Source: Bradyrhizobium genosp. SA-3
Lineage (GTDB): Bacteria > Pseudomonadota > Alphaproteobacteria > Rhizobiales > Xanthobacteraceae
NCBI RefSeq assembly: GCF_004212635.1
Contig: NZ_PSRT01000004.1
Location: 1 to 64,000 of the forward strand
Direction: 5' to 3'
DNA length: 64,000 nucleotides
The notes under the pieces are model-generated. The model made no database searches, had not been told where the DNA came from, and worked only from the letters and a program-made list of their open reading frames with translations. The position numbers and the translations under genes are program-made. Below, piece after piece: positions 36,049 to 43,843 of this stretch. How positions within the stretch are numbered: position 1 is the first letter of the stretch; every line of letters starts with the position of its first letter.

Positions 36049-36534
36049 ATGCGCGCTGCGGCGCTCGCTGCCTTTTTGATCGGACTGCCTGCGACGGCGC
36101 TTGCCGACGGCGGCTTCGATATCGTCGTTCCCGGCCGTCCCGGCGTGCCGATCATCATCAACAACATCGACGCGTCCTATAGCGTCGTCGAGGGCGTCTG
36201 GGGCCTCGGCAAGAACCAGCAGGTGCAGCCTACGATCTATGGCGGGCGCTATATCGCCGAGCGGCAGCCCGACGACGTCGGCCATTATTATCCGACGCTG
36301 GGCCTGCGGCCCGGCTACGGCCGGCTCGAGGTCGAGCCGCCTGCGAACCGCAAATTGCCCAAGCCAGCCGAGAGCTACCACCAGAGCTGGGGCGCGCAAT
36401 CGGCGCCGCTGCCGCCGCAGATGGACGTGCCCGTCGATCCACCGCCGGTGATCTTCGCGCCCGAGATCAACGACCATCCTCGGCGCCCTCGGCCACGGCC
36501 GCATACAGAGATCCCCGGCAAGCCGCCGGGTTAG
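36049..36534 (+). CDS. Secreted Pro-rich protein
   Basis: 161 residues with a signal peptide (MRAAALAAFLIGLPATALA), a conserved-looking core (DIVVPGRPGVPIIINNIDAS and YSVVEGVWGLGKNQQV), and a Pro/Arg-rich tail. Family not recognised. It is followed after 43 bases by the Gly/Tyr-rich protein gene, probably one transcript ending at the terminator at 37092. The 278 bases upstream contain no gene. Confidence 0.78.
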   Translation: MRAAALAAFLIGLPATALADGGFDIVVPGRPGVPIIINNIDASYSVVEGVWGLGKNQQVQPTIYGGRYIAERQPDDVGHYYPTLGLRPGYGRLEVEPPANRKLPKPAESYHQSWGAQSAPLPPQMDVPVDPPPVIFAPEINDHPRRPRPRPHTEIPGKPPG

Positions 36535-36577
36535 CAAACGTGAAAACCCAAAAAACGGAAATCAACAGGAGAGAGTA

Positions 36578-37066
36578 ATGCGTCAGATGATTTCGGGACT
36601 GGTCGCGGCGGCTGCCGTGATGTTCGTCGCTACCGCGCCCGCCGCGGCCTGCGGCTTCACCACGTGCGCGCCGGTTGCGCCGGTCTATTCCGGCTGCAAC
36701 ACCGGCTGCGGCGGCTATGGTTATGGGTACGGCTACGGCTATGGAGCCTATGAGCGCCTCGCCGAGCCGACCACGCAGTATTATTACGTCAACCAGGGGC
36801 CGACCTACACCGGCCCGGGCGCCTTCGCGCCGTATCCGACCTATCGTGAGGACGCGGTCGTCGCGCCCGCCAATTATGGCTATGGTTACGGCTATCGTGC
36901 CGCTTATCGCTATCACCGCCCGTACTATCGTCCGTATCGCTACGGCTACGGCCCGCGCTATGGCTATCTGCCGCGCGTGCACTACGGCTACGGTCCGCGC
37001 TATGGCTACGCTCATCGCCGCGCACCGTACTACGGCGGTCACCGCGTGTTGCGCCGCTATTACTGA
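36578..37066 (+). CDS. Secreted Gly/Tyr-rich repeat protein
   Basis: 162 residues: signal peptide (to AAA near 24), four cysteines in the next 20 residues, then Gly-Tyr tracts (YGYGYGYGYG) and several copies of YGYGPRYGY-like and YRPYRYGY units. Strong RBS caggagaga. Such chains may form a surface or matrix component; this is inference from composition only. It probably shares a transcript with the preceding gene. Confidence 0.8.
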   Translation: MRQMISGLVAAAAVMFVATAPAAACGFTTCAPVAPVYSGCNTGCGGYGYGYGYGYGAYERLAEPTTQYYYVNQGPTYTGPGAFAPYPTYREDAVVAPANYGYGYGYRAAYRYHRPYYRPYRYGYGPRYGYLPRVHYGYGPRYGYAHRRAPYYGGHRVLRRYY

Positions 37067-37091
37067 TCTCAGATCGGCTCAGCCAACGAGG

Positions 37092-37124
37092 CGCCCGTTC
37101 GCGTGATGCGGACGGGCGTTTTGC
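37092..37124 (+). terminator. Rho-independent terminator
   Basis: 11-bp stem cgcccgttcgc / gcggacgggcg (one G-U pair), loop gtgat, followed by ttttgctt. It ends the 36049-37066 transcript. Confidence 0.85.
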
Positions 37125-37268
37125 TTTCGGTGAGCGTGCCGTGGCCGCGATCAATCAGGTCGATAGCCCGCCTACGCCTACCGGCTACGGCGTGGAGCCT
37201 TCGCTGGCTTCGCATCATGATGTTCTGAGCTGGCTTGCCCAGCCGTAGCTCGCGAAGCGAGCGAAGGC

Positions 37269-37354
37269 TGGTGGGGGAGGCAGGACTCGAACCTGCGAAG
37301 CCATGAGGCGGCTGATTTACAGTCAGCTCCCTTTGCCACTCGGGACACTCCCCC
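37269..37354 (-). tRNA. tRNA-Tyr (anticodon GTA)
   Basis: Class II tRNA with a long variable arm on the minus strand: acceptor GGGGGAG, anticodon loop CTGTAAA, variable arm about GCCTCATGGC, T-loop TTCGAGT, encoded CCA at 37269-37271. Confidence 0.95.
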
Positions 37355-37561
37355 GCTCGATGGCAGCACTATCGGGCCGGACCTTGCCGGCGGACCGAAG
37401 ACGGCCATGGAACGTGAAGGCCGCGACAACCCGTATCGGGGCGCGACCGGGCGCGTTTATGGGCGAAGCAGTGGGGCAAAGTCAACCGAGGCGAACAGCT
37501 AAAATCGCCCCTGAAGGCACCGAAATTGCCATATTCCGGGACCCGTGACACAAGCGAGCCC

Positions 37562-38404
37562 ATGAAGGATCGAAAATTCGGCCCCAAGGGGGCTCGCGGC
37601 GGGGCTAAGCCCTTCAACAGGCCCGGGAAATCGGCCGGCCGTCCGGCCTGGCGCGACCGCGATTCGCACCCCGACGGGCCTGTCATCCTCTATGGCTGGC
37701 ACACCGTCACGATGGCGCTCGCCAACCCGCAGCGGCGGATCCGCAAGCTGACGCTGACCGAGAACGCCGCAAGGCGGCTCGCCGACGAAAACATCGCAAC
37801 CCGCATCGCGCCCGAGATCGTCCGGCCCCAGGAGATCGACCGTCTGCTGTCGCCAGACGCCGTGCATCAGGGGTTGCTTGCGGAAGCCGATCCGCTGCCT
37901 TCGCCTGACATCGAGACCTTGAAGCAGGAAGGCATGGTGCTGGTGCTCGACCAGATCACCGATCCCCACAATGTCGGCGCGATCCTACGCTCCGCCGCGG
38001 CCTTTGCGGTGAAGGCGATCGTCACCACCGCGCGTCACAGCCCGGAAGCCACCGGCGTGCTCGCCAAGGCAGCCTCCGGTGCGCTCGAGCTCGTGCCGCT
38101 CATCACCGTACAAAACCTCGCCCGCGCGCTCACTGCGCTGAACGAGCGCGGCTTTCAGACCGTCGGGCTCGACAGTGAGGGCAGCGAGGATCTCAGCGAC
38201 GTCGCGCTGCGTGAGCCGCTGGCGCTGGTGTTAGGGGCCGAAGGCAAGGGCCTCAGGCAGTTGACCCGCGAGACCTGTAGCGTCGTGGCGCGGCTCGACA
38301 TGCCCGGCGAGATCAAGAGCCTCAACGTCTCGAACGCCGCCGTGCTCTCGCTCTATGTCGGCGCAAGCAGGCTCGGGCTGATGAAGCAGGGCGCGAGGTC
38401 GTAG
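37562..38404 (+). CDS. rlmB: 23S rRNA guanosine-2251 2'-O-methyltransferase (TrmH/SpoU family)
   Basis: 280-residue SPOUT methyltransferase. A basic, Gly-rich N-terminal tail is followed by the substrate-binding domain (ILYGWHTVTMAL) and the trefoil-knot domain with the three SpoU motifs: DQITDPHNVGAILRSA, LVLGAEGKGL and MPGEIKSLNVSNAAVLSLY. Most such proteins are RlmB; another position or a tRNA target cannot be excluded. ATG 37562 is preferred; a longer frame begins at 37526. It lies downstream of tRNA-Tyr on the opposite strand. Confidence 0.88.
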   Translation: MKDRKFGPKGARGGAKPFNRPGKSAGRPAWRDRDSHPDGPVILYGWHTVTMALANPQRRIRKLTLTENAARRLADENIATRIAPEIVRPQEIDRLLSPDAVHQGLLAEADPLPSPDIETLKQEGMVLVLDQITDPHNVGAILRSAAAFAVKAIVTTARHSPEATGVLAKAASGALELVPLITVQNLARALTALNERGFQTVGLDSEGSEDLSDVALREPLALVLGAEGKGLRQLTRETCSVVARLDMPGEIKSLNVSNAAVLSLYVGASRLGLMKQGARS

Positions 38405-38418
38405 ACCGAAGGCAGACT

Positions 38419-39450
38419 TTACCCGATCATCTCCCGCACCATCGGCACCACCTTGCGCCCATAAAGCTCGATGCTGCGCATCAGCTTCTCGTGCGCCAAG
38501 GGACCTGCCGAATATTTCAGCTGGAAGCGCGAAATGCCAAGCGCCTTTGCAGTCTTGGCGATCTTGCGCGCAACGGTCTCGGGCGAGCCGACATAGAGCG
38601 AGCCGTGCTCGGCTTCGCTGACGAACTCGTCGCGGCCCATCGGCGGCCAGCCGCGTTCCTTGCCGATGCGGTCGCGCATGGCCTTGTAATCGGGCCACAA
38701 CTCTTCACGCGCCTGTTCGTCGGTCTCGGCGATATAGCCGGGCGAATGCACGCCGATCGGCTGTGCCGGGCGGCCGAACTCTTTGAACGCGCGGTGATAG
38801 AGCTCGACGTAGGGCGCAAAGCGCGCGGGGTCGCCGCCGATGATCGCGAGCATCAGGGGCAGGTCGTAATGCGCGGCACGCACCACCGATTGCGGGCTGC
38901 CGCCGACGCCGATCCAGGTCTTGAGCGTGCCGTTCTCGACAGGGGGATAGACGAGCTGGTCCTTCAGCGGCGGACGCAGCTTGCCCTCCCAGGTCACCGG
39001 CTGCTGCGACAAGAGCGCGGCGAACAGGTCGAGCTTCTCTTCGAACAGCTCTTCGTATTTGCGCAGGTCGAAGCCGAACAAAGGAAAGGATTCGGTGAAC
39101 GAGCCGCGGCCGAGGATCACCTCGGCGCGGCCATTCGAGAGCGCATCCAGCGTGGCAAAGCGCTGGAACACGCGGATCGGATCGTCCGAGCTCAGCACCG
39201 TCACCGCCGAGCCGAGATGGATGCGTTTCGTGCGCGCCGCGACGGCCGCGAGTACGGTCTCGGGCGAGGAGATCGCAAAATCGGCGCGATGGTGTTCGCC
39301 GAGGCCGATGAAGTCGAGACCGAGCTCGTCGGCCAGCACGGCTTCATCGACGACGTTGCGGATCACCTGCGCATGCGGAAGCATCGCGCCGGAGGCGTCC
39401 TTGGTGACGTCGCCAAAGGTATCCAGTCCGAATTCGAGCGGTGCGGTCAT
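38419..39450 (-). CDS. LLM-class flavin-dependent oxidoreductase
   Basis: 343-residue luciferase-like TIM-barrel protein using FMN or F420-type flavin, probably FMN here. Family motifs: LDFIGLGEHHRADF near the N-terminus, GSAVTVLSSDDPIRVFQRFA, GRAEVILGRGSF and a C-terminal SIELYGRKVVPM. Likely a monooxygenase or related oxidoreductase; the substrate is unknown. It is tail-to-tail with rlmB, 14 bases between stops, and upstream (39451-39591) there is no gene. Confidence 0.92.
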   Translation of the reverse strand: MTAPLEFGLDTFGDVTKDASGAMLPHAQVIRNVVDEAVLADELGLDFIGLGEHHRADFAISSPETVLAAVAARTKRIHLGSAVTVLSSDDPIRVFQRFATLDALSNGRAEVILGRGSFTESFPLFGFDLRKYEELFEEKLDLFAALLSQQPVTWEGKLRPPLKDQLVYPPVENGTLKTWIGVGGSPQSVVRAAHYDLPLMLAIIGGDPARFAPYVELYHRAFKEFGRPAQPIGVHSPGYIAETDEQAREELWPDYKAMRDRIGKERGWPPMGRDEFVSEAEHGSLYVGSPETVARKIAKTAKALGISRFQLKYSAGPLAHEKLMRSIELYGRKVVPMVREMIG

Positions 39451-39591
39451 CGATGAGGTCTCTGTGGGCGCAGCTGGTGGCTGTCATTGAGGGAGGGGTC
39501 GTTTGCGGTGGAGCTAGGCCGCGGCGGCCGGTGCAACAATGCTGCTTCGAGAAACGCACCGTTTCCTTTTTGGAGGGTGTTAGATGCGTGT

Positions 39592-40515
39592 TCAGTCGGC
39601 CTCGGCGAACATCCCGACCAGAGTCTCGCGCAGCCAGCGCTGCGCCGGCACGGTGTCGTTGCGCTGGTGCCAGAACAGGCTGACGATGCGCGGCGGCGCG
39701 CGAAGCGGAAGCGGCATGGCGTGCAGGAACGGTGCATGCCGGGATTGCGAGCGCAGGTCGCTCGGCAGCACGGCAATCAGGTTGGACTGGCGAACGACCT
39801 CGTAGGCGGCGCTGTAGTGATTGACGGTCGCGACCAGGTTGCGCGATAGGCCACGAGAGGCCAGGAAGAGATCGTAGGACGGCAAGGTCTTGCCGGCGAG
39901 ACTCACATCGACGTGCCCCGCGTTGAGGAAGGCCCGCGTGCTGAGCCGTTTCTGGGCCGCGAGCGGATGGCCGCGCCGCATGAAGCAGGCGTAGTCGACT
40001 GTCCAAAGCGAGCGCGAGCGGATGGCGGCCGGCTGCTGCGCTTCGTTGACATAGACGCTGAGCACGCAATCGACCCTGTTGTCCTCGAGCTGATCGGCGA
40101 TCTCGACGACAGTATTGGGCACGGTGTGGACGCGCGACTTCGGCGCAACCTTGCCGAGATGGCCGAGCAGATTCGGCATCACCAGCGAGGAGACGTAGTC
40201 CGACATCGACAGGCTGAATTCGGTCTGTGCACGGGCAGGATCGAACACCTGCTCGTCGAGCGCACCGCGCACGCTTTCGAGGGCCTCGCCGATCGGCTCC
40301 CACAGCACCACGGCGCGCTGGGTCGGGCGGATGCCGGTGCCGGCTCGCACGAACAGGGGATCGCCGAGCGCGTCGCGCAGCCGCGCGAGCGCGTTGCTGA
40401 CCGCTGGCTGGGTCATCCGCAACGCATTCGCCGCGCGCGTGACGCTGCCCTCGGTCATCAGCGCCTCGAAGACTTTCAGGAGGTTGAGGTCGAGCGCGCG
40501 GAACGACACGAACAT
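39592..40515 (-). CDS. LysR-family regulator (NodD/NahR-like branch)
   Basis: 307-residue LTTR: N-terminal winged helix (LNLLKVFEALMTEGSVTRAA and MTQPAVSNALARLRDAL) and a C-terminal effector-binding domain. The DLNLLxxF start and PLFVRxGxGxxPT motif are typical of the NodD/NahR/LinR branch. It is divergent from the MFS-GAF-amidohydrolase operon and the palindromes at 40525-40555 lie between, so it probably controls both. Confidence 0.92.
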   Translation of the reverse strand: MFVSFRALDLNLLKVFEALMTEGSVTRAANALRMTQPAVSNALARLRDALGDPLFVRAGTGIRPTQRAVVLWEPIGEALESVRGALDEQVFDPARAQTEFSLSMSDYVSSLVMPNLLGHLGKVAPKSRVHTVPNTVVEIADQLEDNRVDCVLSVYVNEAQQPAAIRSRSLWTVDYACFMRRGHPLAAQKRLSTRAFLNAGHVDVSLAGKTLPSYDLFLASRGLSRNLVATVNHYSAAYEVVRQSNLIAVLPSDLRSQSRHAPFLHAMPLPLRAPPRIVSLFWHQRNDTVPAQRWLRETLVGMFAEAD

Positions 40516-40524
40516 TCACCACAG

Positions 40525-40555
40525 TGATATATCAGATCATAATTATAAATTATGA
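40525..40555. promoter_or_regulatory. Palindromic operator pair between LysR and MFS genes
   Basis: A perfect 10-bp palindrome tgatatatca (40525-40534) is followed two bases later by a perfect 19-bp dyad tcataattataaattatga (40537-40555). Both are very AT-rich in a GC-rich genome and lie in the divergent promoter region. They are strong candidates for LTTR binding sites; the second may also overlap a promoter. Confidence 0.6.
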
Positions 40556-40627
40556 CGATAATGTCACTTTGTCTATGGTTCCCTCCCGAGCGGCGCGCCG
40601 GGCCCGTGACAATCGAGGGGGACTTTC

Positions 40628-41986
40628 ATGTCGATGATATCGGCGCGCATCGAGCGCCTTCCATTCGCGCGCTTCCACACGCATCTGCTGTTGATGGGCG
40701 GGCTCGGCTATATGTTCGACGCGATGGACGCGGCCGTGCTGGCGTTCATCCTGCCGGTGCTGCGCACGGCCTGGAATTTGTCGAGCGTCGAGATCGGGGT
40801 GCTCGGCAGCAGCACCTATATCGGCTTCCTGTTCGGCGCGTTGCTGGCGGGCACGCTGGGCGACCTGATCGGCCGCCGGGCGGTGATGATGTCGGCGCTG
40901 GCGCTCTATTGCGCGGCATCGATCGTGAGTGCGGCGGTGGACACGTGGCCATCCTTCTTCGCCGCCCGCGTCGTCGCCGGCATGGGCACCGGTGCCGAGA
41001 GCGCGATCATCGCGCCCTATCTCGCCGAGTTCGTCGCGCGGCGCTTCCGCGGCAGCTTCACCGGCGCTCTGGCCGGCTTCTTCTCCTTCGGTTTCGTCGC
41101 GGCGGCCTTGCTCGGCTACTTCATCGTTCCCGCCTATGAAAACGGCTGGCGCATCGTGCTGGTGATCACCGCCGTGCCGGTCGTCATGCTGTTGTGGTGG
41201 CGCAGGGCGCTGCCGGAATCGCCGCGCTGGCTGGAAAGCCGCGGCAGAGGCAAGGAAGCCGAAGCCGTGCTGGACAGGATCGAAGCCGGATTCGCCCGTG
41301 AGGGTCACGCGCTGTCGCAGCCGGTCGTCGATGCGGTCAGTCCGCCCGTCACCGGGGGAACGCTGCTGGCCAATTTCGCCGCGCTGCTCGCCGGCCGGCA
41401 GGCGCGCATCACCATCATGACCTGGATCATGTGGCTGGCGATCACCTTCAGCTACTATTCCTTCTTCGTCTGGATTCCCGGCCTTCTGGTCCAGAACGGC
41501 ATGAGCATCACCAAGAGCTTCGCCTATTCGATCGCGATCTATTGCGCGCAGATTCCCGGCTACTTCAGCGCCGCCTGGTTCAACGAGCGCGTCGGCCGGC
41601 AGGCGACGATCGCGTCCTACATGGTGCTCGGCGGCGCCAGCGCGCTCGGACTCGCTTTCGCGCACAGCGACCAGCAGATCATGCTCGCGGGCATCTGCCT
41701 GTCGTTCTTCATGAACGGCACCTATGCGGGCGTCTATGCCTATACGGCGGAAGTGTTTCCGACGCCGGTCAGGACCACCGGCGCCGGCCTCGCCTCCGCG
41801 ATCGGCCGCATTGGCGCGATCGTCTCGCCGATCCTGGTCGGTTATCTCTATCCCAATTTCGGCTTTGCCGGCGTGTTTGGCATCACCACCAGCGTTCTGC
41901 TGATCGGCGCGGTGGCCGTCGTTCTGATGGGCGTGCGGACGCGGGGCCGCTCGTTGGAGGAGATTGCGGCGGGTGAAGTCGCATGA
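40628..41986 (+). CDS. MFS transporter (sugar/aromatic acid porter-like)
   Basis: 452 residues, 12 predicted helices. Motifs: FDAMDAAVLAFILP in helix 1 (Asp typical of acid/H+ symporters), GDLIGRRAVMMSAL in the 2-3 loop, the PESPRWLESRGR loop after helix 6 shared with sugar-porter and benzoate/nicotinate permeases, and EVFPTPVRTTG near helix 10. Likely imports a carboxylated or cyclic substrate that the downstream amidohydrolase cleaves. The GAF gene overlaps its end by four bases. Confidence 0.9.
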   Translation: MSMISARIERLPFARFHTHLLLMGGLGYMFDAMDAAVLAFILPVLRTAWNLSSVEIGVLGSSTYIGFLFGALLAGTLGDLIGRRAVMMSALALYCAASIVSAAVDTWPSFFAARVVAGMGTGAESAIIAPYLAEFVARRFRGSFTGALAGFFSFGFVAAALLGYFIVPAYENGWRIVLVITAVPVVMLLWWRRALPESPRWLESRGRGKEAEAVLDRIEAGFAREGHALSQPVVDAVSPPVTGGTLLANFAALLAGRQARITIMTWIMWLAITFSYYSFFVWIPGLLVQNGMSITKSFAYSIAIYCAQIPGYFSAAWFNERVGRQATIASYMVLGGASALGLAFAHSDQQIMLAGICLSFFMNGTYAGVYAYTAEVFPTPVRTTGAGLASAIGRIGAIVSPILVGYLYPNFGFAGVFGITTSVLLIGAVAVVLMGVRTRGRSLEEIAAGEVA

Positions 41987-42480
41987 GGAAGGCGAGACGC
42001 CAGGCCGATCCGCTGCTCTGCAATGTGGCGGCCGCGCAGGGCAGGGTGGAGCAGCCGAATGCCCTGTTCTCGGCGCTGGACGACGCGTTGAAATCGGCGA
42101 TCGGGCACAAGCTGTTCACCATCCTGACCTATGACGGCGACAGCGGCGAAGCAGCGCGGGTCTATTCCAATCTCCCCGGCCCGTATCCGACCGGCGGACG
42201 CAAGCGCCTGGCGCCAGGCCCGTGGACCGAGGTCGTTCTCGATCGCGGCGAGGCCTATATCGGCCGCACCCAGGATGATTTGCGCAACGTCTTTCCCGAC
42301 CACGAGCTGATCGCCTCGCTCGGCTGCGAGAGCGTGCTCAACATGCCCGTGCGCTGGCGCGGGCGCACGCTCGGTTCGCTCAATCTGCTCCACGAGTCAG
42401 GCTGGTACGGCGCGGACGACGTTGCGGCGTGCCTTCCGTTTGCCCAGCTCGCGCTGCCCGCGCTGCTCACACAGTCCTGA
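41983..42480 (+). CDS. GAF-domain protein
   Basis: 165-residue free-standing GAF domain. Central segments FTILTYDGDSGEAARVYSN and CESVLNMPVRWRGRTLGSLNLL match GAF sensory domains that bind small ligands. There is no output domain. It overlaps the MFS gene (ATGA) and precedes the amidohydrolase by 17 bases, so it may be an allosteric sensor or auxiliary subunit of the same pathway (inference). Confidence 0.85.
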   Translation: MRKARRQADPLLCNVAAAQGRVEQPNALFSALDDALKSAIGHKLFTILTYDGDSGEAARVYSNLPGPYPTGGRKRLAPGPWTEVVLDRGEAYIGRTQDDLRNVFPDHELIASLGCESVLNMPVRWRGRTLGSLNLLHESGWYGADDVAACLPFAQLALPALLTQS

Positions 42481-42497
42481 CCAGACAGGAAACGACC

Positions 42498-43745
42498 ATG
42501 CCCAGCACACTTTTCACGAACGCCGCTCTGCTCGATCCGCTCCAGCCGGACCTCTTAGAGGGACATCACGTGCTGGTCGAGGACAATCTGATCAAGGAGG
42601 TCTCCGACCGGCCGCTCCAGGTCTCGGCCGATCGGACGATCGACCTGAAGGGCAAGACGTTGATGCCCGGCCTGATCGACCTGCATGTTCACGCGGTGGC
42701 GGTCGAGCTCAATCTGGCGCAGCAGGTGCACATGCCGAACGTGCTGGTGACGCTGCGCTCGACGCTGCTGCTGCGCGGCATGCTCCGGCGCGGCTTCACC
42801 ACCGTCCGCGACGCCGGCGGCGCCGGCCATGCGCTGAAACAGGCGATCGAGACCGGCCTGACCGACGGCCCGCGGCTGTTCGTCTCCGGCCGTGCGCTGA
42901 GCCAGACCGGCGGCCATGGTGACATGCGGGCGCGCTCGGACTACCTCGCCAGCGACGCGCCGTGTCCCTGCTGCGTGCGTGTCGGCGCGCTGGCACGCGT
43001 CGCCGATGGCGTCGACGGCGTGCGCAAGGCGGCGCGCGAGGAGCTGCAGATGGGCGCCGACCAGATCAAAATCATGGCGTCGGGTGGCGTCGCCTCGCCG
43101 ACCGATCCGGTCGGCGCCTTCGGCTACTCCGAGGACGAGATCCGCGCCATCGTCGAGGAGGCGCGCGGGCGCCAGACCTATGTGCTGGCCCATGCCTACA
43201 CCGCTGCTGCCATCGCACGCGCCGTTCGCTGCGGCGTGCGCACGATCGAGCACGGCAATCTGGTCGATGCTCCGACCGCGCGCTTGATGGCCGAGAAGGG
43301 CGCCTATGTGGTGCCGACGCTCGTCACCTATGAGGCGCTGGCGAACGAGGGTGCGCAATATGGCCTCCCGCCCGAGAGCGTGGCCAAGATCGCCGATGTT
43401 CGCGACGCCGGTCTGCGTTCCCTCGCGATCTACCGCGACGCCGGCGTCAAGATGGGGTTCGGCAGCGATCTGCTTGGACCGTCCCAGCGTCTCCAGAGCG
43501 ACGAATTCCGCATCCGGGCCGAGATTCTCGGTCCGCGCGCCGTCATCGCCAGCGCGACATTGATCGGCGCCGAGGTGCTCGGCATGGAAGGCAAGCTCGG
43601 CCGGATCGTGCCCGAATCCATCGCGGACCTCTTGGTGGTCGACGGCAATCCGCTGCGCGACGTTTCCTGCCTGCTCGGCCAGGGCGAGCACATTCCGCTG
43701 GTGATGAAGGCAGGCAATGTCCAGTTCGACAGGCTGAACGCCTAG
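42498..43745 (+). CDS. Amidohydrolase (imidazolonepropionase/prolidase-like)
   Basis: 415-residue metal-dependent hydrolase. Metal ligands: H63 and H65 in DLHVHA, the carbamylated-Lys candidate in DQIKIMASGG, His in VLAHAYTAAAI and TIEHGN, and the catalytic Asp in GFGSDLLG. It resembles the Xaa-Pro dipeptidase / imidazolonepropionase branch. An unusual CPCC cluster (DAPCPCCVRVG) lies before the Lys. ATG 42498 follows acagga. The last gene of the LysR-linked operon; substrate unknown, probably an amide or N-acyl compound taken up by the cotranscribed MFS protein. Confidence 0.92.
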   Translation: MPSTLFTNAALLDPLQPDLLEGHHVLVEDNLIKEVSDRPLQVSADRTIDLKGKTLMPGLIDLHVHAVAVELNLAQQVHMPNVLVTLRSTLLLRGMLRRGFTTVRDAGGAGHALKQAIETGLTDGPRLFVSGRALSQTGGHGDMRARSDYLASDAPCPCCVRVGALARVADGVDGVRKAAREELQMGADQIKIMASGGVASPTDPVGAFGYSEDEIRAIVEEARGRQTYVLAHAYTAAAIARAVRCGVRTIEHGNLVDAPTARLMAEKGAYVVPTLVTYEALANEGAQYGLPPESVAKIADVRDAGLRSLAIYRDAGVKMGFGSDLLGPSQRLQSDEFRIRAEILGPRAVIASATLIGAEVLGMEGKLGRIVPESIADLLVVDGNPLRDVSCLLGQGEHIPLVMKAGNVQFDRLNA

Positions 43746-43788
43746 AGCATGATCCAGTGTGAAGCGGTTTTCCGAAAGGATCATGCTC
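43745..43788. repeat. Palindromic repeat, family C
   Basis: gagcatgatcc / ggatcatgctc ends around gtgaagcggttttccg, identical in plan to 20149-20191 and 27366-27414. Lies at the stop of the amidohydrolase gene. Confidence 0.85.
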
Positions 43789-43800
43789 AGACAAAAACCT

Positions 43801-43839
43801 AAAGCGCGATGACGATTCATCCCAACCTCATCGCGCTTT
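43801..43839. terminator. Bidirectional stem-loop between convergent genes
   Basis: Perfect 12-bp arms aaagcgcgatga / tcatcgcgcttt with a 15-base loop. It lies between the stops of the amidohydrolase and helicase genes and could terminate both; it is also a common Bradyrhizobium intergenic hairpin. Confidence 0.6.
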
Positions 43840-43843
43840 AGCT

